Shown here piece after piece: positions 25,578 to 33,108 of a stretch of 64,000 bases of DNA (its first letter is position 1; every line of letters begins with the position of its first letter). Both the position numbers and the translations under genes were made by a program. Source of the DNA: [Clostridium] citroniae WAL-17108 (lineage in GTDB: Bacteria; Bacillota; Clostridia; Lachnospirales; Lachnospiraceae). The stretch lies in contig NZ_JH376424.1 of assembly GCF_000233455.1 (NCBI RefSeq), forward strand, positions 47,019-111,018, written 5' to 3'. The notes under the pieces were generated by a model. That model ran no database searches, was not told the origin of the DNA, and saw only the letters and a list, made by a program, of their open reading frames with translations.

Positions 25578-26624
25578 ATGCAGAGGATCGAAACCGTTAC
25601 CATTATCGGACTGGGAAGAACCGCCAGGGCTGCTGCTGCCTATCTTATGGACAAAGGAGTACATGTAACCATGTGGGGGCGCAGCAGGGACCGTGTAAAT
25701 GAAATCCAGGAGCATGGGATGGAAATCACAGGCTGCTGCATGGGACACTACTGCCCGGAAACAACAGATGACCTGGCGCAGGGGCTGGAGCATGCACAGC
25801 TGGTCCTTGTTATGACCCTGGCGTCAGGGCACCGTGACGTGGCCCGGCAGATGAAGGGATGCCTGCGGCCGGGACAGGACATATTGATATTTAACGGGAA
25901 CTGGGGAGCCTACGAATTCTATCAGGAACTGGGAAATGTATGGAAATCCCATCAGATCACCATTGGGGAAACGGGCAGCATGCTTTTTCTGGCAGACTAT
26001 GCTGAGGGGGCATGCCATGTTAAAAGCATCAAGAAAGAGATCGGTGCTGCCGCGGTCCCTGCATCTGAGACCTCTGCAATGTGCGGCAGGCTTAAGCAGC
26101 TGTTTCCCCAGCTTGTGCCGGAAGAAAATGTGATCAGCACGTCCATCAATTCTTCCAATCCGGTTATGCACGTTCCCGTCACCCTGTTTAATATCACAAG
26201 GATGGAAAATGGGGAGGACTATTCCTTTTACGGTGACGCTGCCACCAAAAAGGTTCTGGGGGTAGTGGAAAAGGCGGACAGGGAACGCTGTGATGTGGCC
26301 CGGGCAGCAGGAGTGAACCCCAAAAGCTGCCTGGAGATCATTAACAGCTTTTGGCCGAACAAGTACGATACACTGTTTGAGGCAATCAAGAATAACCAGG
26401 CATACGTATCAGGCAAAGGACCAAGGACCATAAAACACAGATACCTGGAAGAGGATATTCCTTTTGGGATTGCGCCCATTGCCCGTCTGGGGCGGATGTT
26501 TGGGGTGGCAACCCCATGTATTGATGTGCTGCTGGATGCTTTTGGGGTTTTGCTGGATGTGGATGCTGCCAAAGATGCGCCCTGCTTCTCGGCAGGAATT
26601 TTGCAGGAACTGTCAAAGGATTGA
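25578..26624 (+). CDS. NAD/NADP octopine/nopaline dehydrogenase-family protein
   Basis: 348 aa. The N-terminal Rossmann fold (residues about 5-40: TVTIIGLGRTARAAAAYLMDKGVHVTMWGRS) is followed by a C-terminal opine-dehydrogenase domain (NSSNPVMHVPVTLFNITRMENGEDYSFYGD; ERCDVARAAGVNPKSCLEIIN; KHRYLEEDIPFGIAPIARLGRMFGVATP). Family members oxidise or form N-(carboxyalkyl)amino acids, and related forms act on other 2-substituted acids. It is the last gene of the IclR-linked cluster, 35 bp after the URO-D-like gene. Together with a carboxylate transporter this suggests opine or related acid metabolism; the exact substrate is unknown. Confidence 0.82.
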   Translation: MQRIETVTIIGLGRTARAAAAYLMDKGVHVTMWGRSRDRVNEIQEHGMEITGCCMGHYCPETTDDLAQGLEHAQLVLVMTLASGHRDVARQMKGCLRPGQDILIFNGNWGAYEFYQELGNVWKSHQITIGETGSMLFLADYAEGACHVKSIKKEIGAAAVPASETSAMCGRLKQLFPQLVPEENVISTSINSSNPVMHVPVTLFNITRMENGEDYSFYGDAATKKVLGVVEKADRERCDVARAAGVNPKSCLEIINSFWPNKYDTLFEAIKNNQAYVSGKGPRTIKHRYLEEDIPFGIAPIARLGRMFGVATPCIDVLLDAFGVLLDVDAAKDAPCFSAGILQELSKD

Positions 26625-26694
26625 TGGTAATGAATCCTGAAATTCTGCATATGATGAAGTATAGCTTGTTGCAGAATGGGGGATATGATTAGAT

Positions 26695-26832
26695 ATGAAA
26701 AGAATATGCGGACTTATGCTGTTCTGCTTCGGACTGGGGATGGCAGTTCTGCTCTTTATTCCGGAGACAATCTTTACCTTCCTGTTCGTTATCGGCTGTC
26801 TTGTATTGGGATATAATCTTTTTTGCTGTTGA
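26695..26832 (+). CDS. Small hydrophobic membrane protein (45 aa)
   Basis: A 45-codon ORF, MKRICGLMLFCFGLGMAV to a cysteine-ending CLVLGYNLFCC. Two adjacent hydrophobic stretches are separated by PETIF, so it could form a membrane hairpin. A GGGGGA tract lies about 13 bases upstream, longer than ideal. It is followed by a terminator. Small two-helix proteins of this shape are common in clostridial genomes. I do not recognise a function, and the coding call is tentative. Confidence 0.5.
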   Translation: MKRICGLMLFCFGLGMAVLLFIPETIFTFLFVIGCLVLGYNLFCC

Positions 26833-26868
26833 TAGAGCGAATCGAAGAGGAATAAAAAGAAGAACATG

Positions 26869-26910
26869 GAGCCATCAGGCTGCTGGAGGACAGCGGCCCG
26901 GTGGCTCTTT
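26869..26910 (+). terminator. Terminator closing the TTT/enzyme operon
   Basis: GAGCCA...GCTG pairs with CAGC...TGGCTC, followed by TTT. Confidence 0.65.
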
Positions 26911-26925
26911 AGGATGTTTTGATTG

Positions 26926-26986
26926 AAATAAAATAAAACAAAAAAGAAGACATTGCCAAAGCTGTCATAAGCTTCGCAATGTCTTC
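26926..26986 (-). terminator. Terminator of rpmB
   Basis: GAAGACATTGC and GCAATGTCTTC form a perfect 11-bp stem. On the minus strand it is followed by a run TTTTTTGTTTTATTTT. Confidence 0.88.
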
Positions 26987-27010
26987 ATCCGTGACTTGAA
27001 TTCTGTTTCA

Positions 27011-27196
27011 TTAAGCTCTTTCTACAAGGCCGGAACGTAAGCAGGAAGTACATACGTACATTCTCTGGGTCCCACCGTTTACCTTGACTTTAACAGACTT
27101 AACGTTCGCTTTCCACATCTTGTTGGATCTTCTATGGGAATGGCTCACTTTGTTACCGAAATGAGCTGCCTTTTCACAGATTACACACTTAGCCAT
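27011..27196 (-). CDS. rpmB: 50S ribosomal protein L28
   Basis: The 61-aa L28 begins MAKCVICEKAAHFGNKVSHSHRRSNKMWKAN in short segments and ends with the zinc-ribbon-like CTSCLRSGLVERA. The cysteine pairs CxxC (CVIC, CTSC) mark the zinc-binding C+ form. An AAGGAGG ribosome site stands eight bases before the ATG at 27194-27196. The frame remains open upstream to 27421, but that extension has no ribosome site and does not resemble L28. It is transcribed divergently from the Asp23-fakA operon, as in Bacillus (rpmB/yloU/yloV). Confidence 0.96.
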   Translation of the reverse strand: MAKCVICEKAAHFGNKVSHSHRRSNKMWKANVKSVKVKVNGGTQRMYVCTSCLRSGLVERA

Positions 27197-27260
27197 ACTA
27201 TTGCACCTCCTTAGCACGTTACTTGGATTCTTATGTTTTAGAAAAATCCACAACAAATGT

Positions 27261-27289
27261 ATGATACCAGAATCTGATAAAATTTGCAA
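27261..27289 (-). promoter_or_regulatory. Sigma-A promoter of rpmB
   Basis: Minus-strand TTGCAA (27284-27289), a 17-bp spacer and TATCAT (27261-27266). Confidence 0.65.
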
Positions 27290-27405
27290 GTGAAAAAACA
27301 AAAATTTATTTCTTTTTTTCAGAAAATAGTGTATACTGTCTCTAGTAAAGGAATCTTCGCAATACAAATGCCTAAAAAACCGGCTGAGTATGGCGGGGTA
27401 CTTTC

Positions 27406-27440
27406 GCATATAAACGTCCAAAGAACAGACGCTTATATGC
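27406..27440 (+). other. Leader hairpin before the Asp23-family gene
   Basis: GCATATAAACGTC and GACGCTTATATGC pair at 12 of 13 positions around a 9-nt loop, ending 26 bp before the start codon. A weak upstream promoter (TATACT at 27332-27337) would place it in the 5' leader. There is no U tract. Confidence 0.55.
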
Positions 27441-27466
27441 TCAATGTAAAGATTGGAGGCATGTGT

Positions 27467-27823
27467 ATGAAGGGAAGAATCAGCAATAAGATGGGTGAAA
27501 TACAGATCAACCCGGACGTGATTGCTTTATATGCAGGAACCATCGCGGTAGAGTGTTTTGGCATTGTCGGTATGGCGGCAGTCAGCATGAAAGACGGGCT
27601 GGTCAAACTGTTGAAAAGAGAGAGCCTGACTCATGGTATAAATGTGGTTATTAATGATAACAGGATATCCTTTGATTTTCATGTAATCGTATCCTATGGG
27701 GTCAGCATATCCGCAGTATCTGACAACTTAATCGAAAGCGTGAAATATAGAGTAGAAGAATTCACCGGCATGGAGGTTGAGAAGATCAACATCTTTGTGG
27801 AAGGTGTGAGAGTGATTGATTAG
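27467..27823 (+). CDS. Asp23/Gls24 family protein (YloU-like)
   Basis: A 118-aa Asp23/Gls24 (DUF322) protein: MGEIQINPDVIALYAGTIAVECFGIVGMA, then the repeated beta-alpha unit NVVINDNRISFDFHVIVSYGVSI and VKYRVEEFTGMEVEKINIFVEGVRV. ATG 27467 has seven bases to GGAGG; ATG 27461 is directly adjacent to it and is rejected. In Firmicutes this gene directly precedes the DAK2-domain kinase gene fakA/yloV, as here (13-bp gap). Members are linked to envelope stress and membrane association; a direct activity is not established. Confidence 0.92.
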   Translation: MKGRISNKMGEIQINPDVIALYAGTIAVECFGIVGMAAVSMKDGLVKLLKRESLTHGINVVINDNRISFDFHVIVSYGVSISAVSDNLIESVKYRVEEFTGMEVEKINIFVEGVRVID

Positions 27824-27836
27824 GAGGAAGTAACTT

Positions 27837-29531
27837 GTGGGTATAAGTACGATTGATGCCGGAATGCTAAAGAACGCGTTCCTGGCAGGAGCAAAGGGCC
27901 TGGAGGCTAAGAAAGACTGGATCAATGAACTGAATGTATTCCCTGTCCCTGACGGGGATACGGGAACTAATATGACACTTACGATCATGGCGGCAGCCAG
28001 GGAAGTGGCGGAGCTTGATAATCCCACCATGGACCAGCTTGCAAAGGCTATTTCATCCGGATCACTGAGGGGGGCAAGAGGTAACTCAGGCGTTATCCTG
28101 TCTCAGCTCCTTAGAGGATTTACAAAGGAGATCAAATCAGTCACGGAGATAGATACCACCACCCTGGCCAATGCTATGGTGAGAGGCACGGAGACAGCGT
28201 ATAAGGCTGTTATGAAGCCAAAAGAGGGTACGATCCTGACGGTTGCCAAAGGCATGTCGGATAAGGCCCTGGAGATGGCTTCCCAGACAGATGATATAGA
28301 AGAATTTGCAAGGGTGATCATCGAACACGGTGACTACGTACTGAGCCAGACTCCGGAGATGCTCCCTGTACTAAAGCAGGCGGGCGTGGTGGATTCCGGC
28401 GGCCAGGGCCTGATGCAGGTGGTAAAGGGTGCAGTGGACGGCCTTTTGGGAAAGACGGTGGACCTGTCGCTGAATACGGAACCGGAACAGAGAGAAGAAC
28501 CCCCCCGGGCAGCAGCGTCCAGATCAGACATTGATACTGCTGATATCAAGTTTGGGTACTGCACGGAATTTATCATTAACCTGGAAAAGGAATACTCGGA
28601 TCAGGATGAGACTGAACTGAAAGCATACCTGGAATCCATCGGGGATTCCCTGGTGGTGGTGTCGGATGACGAGATCGTAAAGGTTCATGTGCACACCAAC
28701 CATCCGGGCCTTGCTTTTGAGAAGGCATTGACCTTTGGTTCCCTGTCCCGCATGAAGGTTGATAATATGAGGGAGGAGCACCAGGAACGGGTCATCAAGG
28801 ATTCTGAGAGGATGGCCAGGGAGCAGGCTGCGCAGAATCTGGCAGACACACAGGCGGAGCCGGAAGAACGCAAAGAGTACGGTTTTATCGCAGTGTCCAG
28901 CGGTGACGGGCTCAGCGAGATCTTTAAGGGAATCGGGGCCGACTACCTGATTGAGGGCGGCCAGACCATGAATCCCAGCACCGAGGATATGCTCAATGCC
29001 ATTGACAAGGTGAATGCTGAGAATATTTTTATCCTTCCAAATAATAAGAACATTATTATGGCGGCCCAGCAGGCCAGGGATCTGACAGAAGATAAGAACA
29101 TCATTGTCATCCCTTCCAGGACCGTGCCACAGGGGATCACCGCACTGGTGAACTTTATGCCGGACCTGTCGGCAGAGGAAAACCTGAACAATATGACTGA
29201 GGAAATGCTCAATGTAAAAACAGCCCAGATCACCTATGCGGTGCGTACCACTAAGATAGACGGCATGGACATAGAAGAAGGGGACATCATGGCCATTGGG
29301 GACCAGGGTATGCTGGCGGCAGGAAAGTCGGTTGAGAGCGTTGCAATGGATGCGCTGGACGCCATGCTGGATCAGGATTCCGAACTGGTTACCGTGTATT
29401 ACGGATGTGATGTGCCTCAAAACGCGGCAGAAAGCCTGATACACCGGGCGGCACAGCTGTATCCTGATAAGGAGATCGAACTCCAGTACGGAGGTCAGCC
29501 TATCTATTATTATATGATTTCTGCCGAGTAG
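27837..29531 (+). CDS. fakA: DAK2-domain fatty acid kinase FakA (YloV)
   Basis: FakA phosphorylates fatty acids held by FakB (DegV) proteins, feeding exogenous or recycled acyl chains to phospholipid synthesis. 564 aa: an N-terminal DhaL/DAK2 nucleotide domain with NELNVFPVPDGDTGTNM and SSGSLRGARGNSGVILSQLLRG, then a central and a C-terminal FakA domain (HVHTNHPGLAFEKAL; ILPNNKNIIMAAQQA; YYGCDVPQNAAESL). It starts at GTG 27837 behind AGGAGGAAG. The Asp23 gene upstream is co-transcribed. No fakB gene lies in the window. Confidence 0.92.
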   Translation: MGISTIDAGMLKNAFLAGAKGLEAKKDWINELNVFPVPDGDTGTNMTLTIMAAAREVAELDNPTMDQLAKAISSGSLRGARGNSGVILSQLLRGFTKEIKSVTEIDTTTLANAMVRGTETAYKAVMKPKEGTILTVAKGMSDKALEMASQTDDIEEFARVIIEHGDYVLSQTPEMLPVLKQAGVVDSGGQGLMQVVKGAVDGLLGKTVDLSLNTEPEQREEPPRAAASRSDIDTADIKFGYCTEFIINLEKEYSDQDETELKAYLESIGDSLVVVSDDEIVKVHVHTNHPGLAFEKALTFGSLSRMKVDNMREEHQERVIKDSERMAREQAAQNLADTQAEPEERKEYGFIAVSSGDGLSEIFKGIGADYLIEGGQTMNPSTEDMLNAIDKVNAENIFILPNNKNIIMAAQQARDLTEDKNIIVIPSRTVPQGITALVNFMPDLSAEENLNNMTEEMLNVKTAQITYAVRTTKIDGMDIEEGDIMAIGDQGMLAAGKSVESVAMDALDAMLDQDSELVTVYYGCDVPQNAAESLIHRAAQLYPDKEIELQYGGQPIYYYMISAE

Positions 29532-29574
29532 GCAGGGGTCTGCAGACAAAAGAGATTGAGGGAGAACATAAGAC

Positions 29575-30183
29575 ATGGCGCGATGGGTTCGGGATGAGAG
29601 ATTGGATCAGCCTCAGGAATTTGTCCAATTTCTGATGGAAGATTATTTGAATAAGAATGGTTTTAAAAAGAAGACCCATAAAGGTGAAGAAGTGTGGCAG
29701 GAGGGGGATGGATTCCTGCTCTCGGCCCGCTTTATACGATATGAGTATTCCGGCGGCAGCCTGCACCTGGAGGCATGGATCGGAAAGCACAGGGAGAACC
29801 CGCTTAAGGGCTTTATGGGAGCCCTGCCCAAAAAGATGTTCAGGGAAAGCCTGGAAGAACTCATAAGCCTTCTCCACCAGCCCCTTCCTCAGGGACAGGA
29901 GCAGCCGGGGGACCATGTGGTCACCGTAACGGTGGTGGACCACGGAAAATATGCAGTGCCATCCATGGTCCTGTCCATACTGGGAATCGTGATGGGACTC
30001 TTGGTGCCTATTCTGGGGATTCTGTTTGGCGGCCTGGGCATTTCCTTTGGCCAGAAAGCCAGGAATTCTTCCAAGAATAACATTGCCAGGGCAGCTGTGA
30101 TACTTGGCACTATTGCCATGGTAATAGCCCTTGTGGTCTATATCATTGGTTTGGTAATGGTATTATTCGCTTATGCAATTTAA
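29575..30183 (+). CDS. Hypothetical membrane protein with C-terminal DUF4190-like helices
   Basis: 202 aa. The N-terminal soluble half (about 1-120) has mixed strands and helices (DQPQEFVQFLMEDYLNKNGF; WQEGDGFLLSARFIRYEY; HLEAWIG). The C-terminal half holds two hydrophobic hairpins (about 128-160 and 172-202), with a SMVLSILGIVMGLLVPILG / ARAAVILGTIAMVIALVVY pattern like DUF4190 proteins. It lies 20 bp before the BI-1 gene and probably shares its transcript. Function unknown; the N-terminal half could be an intracellular sensor or ligand-binding part. Confidence 0.7.
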   Translation: MARWVRDERLDQPQEFVQFLMEDYLNKNGFKKKTHKGEEVWQEGDGFLLSARFIRYEYSGGSLHLEAWIGKHRENPLKGFMGALPKKMFRESLEELISLLHQPLPQGQEQPGDHVVTVTVVDHGKYAVPSMVLSILGIVMGLLVPILGILFGGLGISFGQKARNSSKNNIARAAVILGTIAMVIALVVYIIGLVMVLFAYAI

Positions 30184-30203
30184 AAATAAAGGAGAGATGA
30201 CGT

Positions 30204-30911
30204 ATGAATGAAGAAATGATGAACCGGTCTTATGAAGTACAGGTAGAAGGAGAATCCCTGGGACATTACACTGCTAAAACCTTTGGCTGGATGTTTGCGG
30301 GCCTTCTGATCACGTTTGTGGTAGCCGTGGGGGGATATATGACAAGGGCCATCGCTTATGTGTATGCGATCCCTTACTGGCATTATATCCTGCTGGCTGC
30401 AGAGCTGGGCGTAGTGATATTCCTTTCAGCCAGGATCGAGAAGATGTCCGTTGGCATGGCCAGAGCCCTGTTCTTCCTGTATGCGGCTCTTAACGGAATC
30501 GTATTCTGTGCGTACCTAATCGTATTTGACCTGACCATTCTGTGGACCGTGTTTGGTATCACATCTGTATTTTTCGGGATCATGGCATTGATCGGCTGGT
30601 TTGGCAATATCAACTTTGCAAAGATCCGTCCGTTTATGATGGGCGGTCTGATCTTCCTGGTGTTCTTCTGGCTGCTGGCCATGTTTATTGACCTCAGCGC
30701 CTTTGAGACAACGGTATCCATGATCGGGATTTTCCTGTTCCTGATCTTTACGGCATATGACACCAAGAAGATCCAGGCATACCATGCATATTACGGCCAG
30801 GTGCCGGAGATGGCTGCCAAAGCATCCATTTTCGCAGCGCTTCAGCTGTATCTGGATTTCATCAACCTGTTTATCTATCTGCTGCGCGTGTTGGGACGCA
30901 GAAAGAGCTGA
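30204..30911 (+). CDS. Bax inhibitor-1 / YccA family membrane protein
   Basis: 235 aa with seven predicted membrane helices and the BI-1 (UPF0005) signature in the C-terminal part: FLIFTAYDTKKIQAY and ASIFAALQLYLDFINLFIYLLRVLG. The Asp residues of the TM6-TM7 pore gate region are present. Bacterial members act as proton-sensitive calcium leak channels (BsYetJ) or modulators of FtsH. A good GGAGAG ribosome site precedes the ATG. It is followed by a terminator. Confidence 0.93.
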   Translation: MNEEMMNRSYEVQVEGESLGHYTAKTFGWMFAGLLITFVVAVGGYMTRAIAYVYAIPYWHYILLAAELGVVIFLSARIEKMSVGMARALFFLYAALNGIVFCAYLIVFDLTILWTVFGITSVFFGIMALIGWFGNINFAKIRPFMMGGLIFLVFFWLLAMFIDLSAFETTVSMIGIFLFLIFTAYDTKKIQAYHAYYGQVPEMAAKASIFAALQLYLDFINLFIYLLRVLGRRKS

Positions 30912-30992
30912 TGGTTCTTTGAAACGGACTCGGATCAGGAGATTCAGACAGGCGGTAAGAAAAGATCATACATGACATCACCGCGATGTAGG

Positions 30993-31032
30993 CAGCTGCT
31001 GTGTCCTTTAGAGGATACGGCAGCTGTCTTTT
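30993..31032 (+). terminator. Terminator after the BI-1 gene
   Basis: CAGCTGC...GTCCT pairs with AGGAT..GCAGCTG, followed by TCTTTT. Confidence 0.8.
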
Positions 31033-31034
31033 AC

Positions 31035-31064
31035 TTGACGGAAATTGGTTTGCGGCCGTATGGA
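31035..31064 (+). promoter_or_regulatory. Candidate promoter of the first ROK gene
   Basis: TTGACG (31035-31040), an 18-bp spacer and TATGGA (31059-31064). The -10 element is imperfect. Confidence 0.4.
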
Positions 31065-31091
31065 TAAAAGACCATACTGATGGGAGATAAC

Positions 31092-32081
31092 ATGGAAAGC
31101 GATAACATGGAGAGAGACAACTATATACTGGGAATGGATATAGGCGGAACTAAATCAGCAGTCCTTCTGGCAAGGACTGGCAGAAAGAAAACGGATGGAA
31201 TTGAGTTTTTGGAGCGGTGCGCGGTTCCCACAAAGGGAAGCTGGCAAGAGGTACTGGGTATCCTTGCCCTGCGTGGAGGGGAGATGGTGAAACGCCACGG
31301 CATCCTGCCGGACGATTGTGTGATCGGTATTTCCTGCGGCGGTCCGTTGGACAGCGGCAGTGGAGTGATACTTTCTCCGCCAAATCTTCCGGGCTGGGAT
31401 GAGGTTCCCATCACGGAATACATGGAACAAAAACTGGGAATGCCGGCAAGGCTTAAGAATGATGCGGATGCGTGCGCACTGGCCGAGTGGAGATACGGGG
31501 CGGGACAGGGCTGCCGCCATATGATATTCCTGACCTTTGGAACAGGGCTGGGGGCTGGGCTGATCCTAAACGGCAGGCTGTACCAGGGGGCCTGCGGCAT
31601 GGCTGGGGAAGCAGGGCATATCCGGCTGGATCAGGATGGACCGGTGGGGTATGGGAAAGCGGGAAGCTTTGAAGGGTTTTGCAGCGGCGGAGGAATCGCG
31701 CAGCTGGCGAGACGAATGGCTGCTGAAGCCCTTAAAGAGGGGAAAAACGTGTCTTATTCAGGGAAAAAGGGGCTGGATTTCATTACGGCAAAGGATGTGG
31801 CAGAGGCGGCGGAGTGCGGCATGGAGGATGCCCTTCAGGTCTATGGATGTTCAGGAAGATACTTTGGCCGCGGCCTTGCAGTCCTCATTGATATCCTTAA
31901 CCCGGAGCGGATTGTGGTGGGGAGCATATTTGCCAGGTCAGGGAAGCTGATGAGAGAGGAGATGGAAAAGGAACTTAGAAAGGAAGCCTTACCTGAGTCC
32001 CTTGCCGCCTGTACCATTGTGCCCGCTGCGCTGGGGGATCGGATCGGGGATTATGGGGCAGTGGTGGCAGCATTGGAATGA
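31092..32081 (+). CDS. ROK-family sugar kinase or regulator-type protein
   Basis: 329 aa from ATG 31092, preceded by GGGAG; ATG 31080 has no ribosome site. The ATP-binding DxGxTK is present in GMDIGGTKSAVLLA, the catalytic Asp in LKNDADACALAEW, and the ROK stretch FLTFGTGLGAGLILNG with GEAGHIRLDQDG. The usual CxCGxxGC zinc motif is replaced by GYGKAGSFEGFCSGGG, so zinc binding is probably lost. There is no N-terminal helix-turn-helix, which favours a kinase (glucose, N-acetylglucosamine or related sugar). A second ROK gene lies 120 bp downstream. Confidence 0.85.
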   Translation: MESDNMERDNYILGMDIGGTKSAVLLARTGRKKTDGIEFLERCAVPTKGSWQEVLGILALRGGEMVKRHGILPDDCVIGISCGGPLDSGSGVILSPPNLPGWDEVPITEYMEQKLGMPARLKNDADACALAEWRYGAGQGCRHMIFLTFGTGLGAGLILNGRLYQGACGMAGEAGHIRLDQDGPVGYGKAGSFEGFCSGGGIAQLARRMAAEALKEGKNVSYSGKKGLDFITAKDVAEAAECGMEDALQVYGCSGRYFGRGLAVLIDILNPERIVVGSIFARSGKLMREEMEKELRKEALPESLAACTIVPAALGDRIGDYGAVVAALE

Positions 32082-32095
32082 TAGTTCCAGCCAAG

Positions 32096-32139
32096 GGTGA
32101 CACACAGCTGCCGGAAAGCAATTTTCAAACACACTCTAG
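32096..32139. repeat. Right-end fragment of the MITE-like repeat
   Basis: GTGACACACAGCTGCCGG followed by AAAGCAATTTTCAAACACAC and TCTAG matches the last 44 bp of the 43744-43955 element with about five differences. The final 26 bp are almost identical. The left end is missing. Confidence 0.75.
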
Positions 32140-32165
32140 TCAAAATCAGGAAAAGATTGTATAAT
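32137..32165 (+). promoter_or_regulatory. Promoter of the second ROK gene, abutting the repeat end
   Basis: Consensus TATAAT (32160-32165) with a weak TAGTCA (32137-32142) 17 bp upstream. The first three bases of the -35 element come from the CTAG terminus of the repeat. Confidence 0.5.
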
Positions 32166-32202
32166 GCAAGAATCGAGTATTGTTTATGAAAGGGGAGCAC
32201 AT

Positions 32203-33081
32203 ATGTTAATTGGAGCATTGGAAGCAGGCGGAACAAAGATGGTGTGTGCCATTGGAACGGAAGACGGGACCATACTGGAGCAGATTTCCATTCCCACCAC
32301 CACACCTGAGGAGACGATTCCAAAACTAATTGAATATTTTAAGGATAAAGAGATCGCAGCATTGGGCGTGGGCGCATTTGGACCAGTGGATGTGAATACA
32401 AAATCGGAAACCTTTGGTTATATTCTGGACACGCCCAAGCTGGCATGGCGCCATAAGGACCTGATCGGCGGCCTGAGGGATGCGCTGAAGGTACCGGTGG
32501 GGCTGGATACGGATGTGAATGGATCCTGCCTGGGAGAAGTGACCTATGGATGCGCCAAAGGGCTGGACAGCGTGATCTATATTACCATAGGAACCGGTGT
32601 TGGTGTGGGCGCCTGGGTAAACGGAGGCCTTCTCCACGGTATGCTGCACCCCGAGGGCGGACATGTTTTTCTGGTACGCCATCCTGAGGATCCGGAGGGA
32701 GGCATCTGCCCGTATCACAAGAACTGTCTGGAGGGCTTTGCAAGCGGTCCCTCCATTGAAAAAAGATGGGGCAAAAAGGCAGTGGACCTGGTGGACAATA
32801 AGGAGGCCTGGGAGCTGGAGAGTTACTATATTGCCCAGTCTCTGGTGGACTACATCCTTTTACTTTCACCCCAGAAGATCATATTGGGCGGAGGTGTCAT
32901 GCATCAGATGCAGCTGTTCCCCATGATCCGGGAAAAGGTGCTGGAGCAGCTGAACGGTTATATTAACACAAAGGAACTGCAGGACATGGAGAATTATATT
33001 GTTCCGGCCAGCCTGAATGATGACCAGGGTATTATGGGATGCATCAAGCTGGGGCTGAATGCCCTGGAGGCTTCACGCTAA
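32203..33081 (+). CDS. ROK-family fructokinase
   Basis: 292 aa from ATG 32203 behind AGGGGAG. It has GALEAGGTKMVCAIG (phosphate-binding loop), LDTDVNGSCLGEVTYG (catalytic Asp) and YITIGTGVGVGAWVNGGLLHG. The zinc ligands of the ScrK/YdhR fructokinase group are in GGHVFLVRHPEDPEGGICPYHKNCLEG (His, His, Cys, His/Cys; written here as consecutive segments GGHVFLVRHP and GICPYHKNC). This subgroup phosphorylates fructose, and sometimes mannose, to the 6-phosphate. No sugar transporter is adjacent, so it may act on internal sugar. recG follows 27 bp later. Confidence 0.9.
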   Translation: MLIGALEAGGTKMVCAIGTEDGTILEQISIPTTTPEETIPKLIEYFKDKEIAALGVGAFGPVDVNTKSETFGYILDTPKLAWRHKDLIGGLRDALKVPVGLDTDVNGSCLGEVTYGCAKGLDSVIYITIGTGVGVGAWVNGGLLHGMLHPEGGHVFLVRHPEDPEGGICPYHKNCLEGFASGPSIEKRWGKKAVDLVDNKEAWELESYYIAQSLVDYILLLSPQKIILGGGVMHQMQLFPMIREKVLEQLNGYINTKELQDMENYIVPASLNDDQGIMGCIKLGLNALEASR

Positions 33082-33108
33082 GGTTACTTCAGGAGGTTTA
33101 TGGATTAA

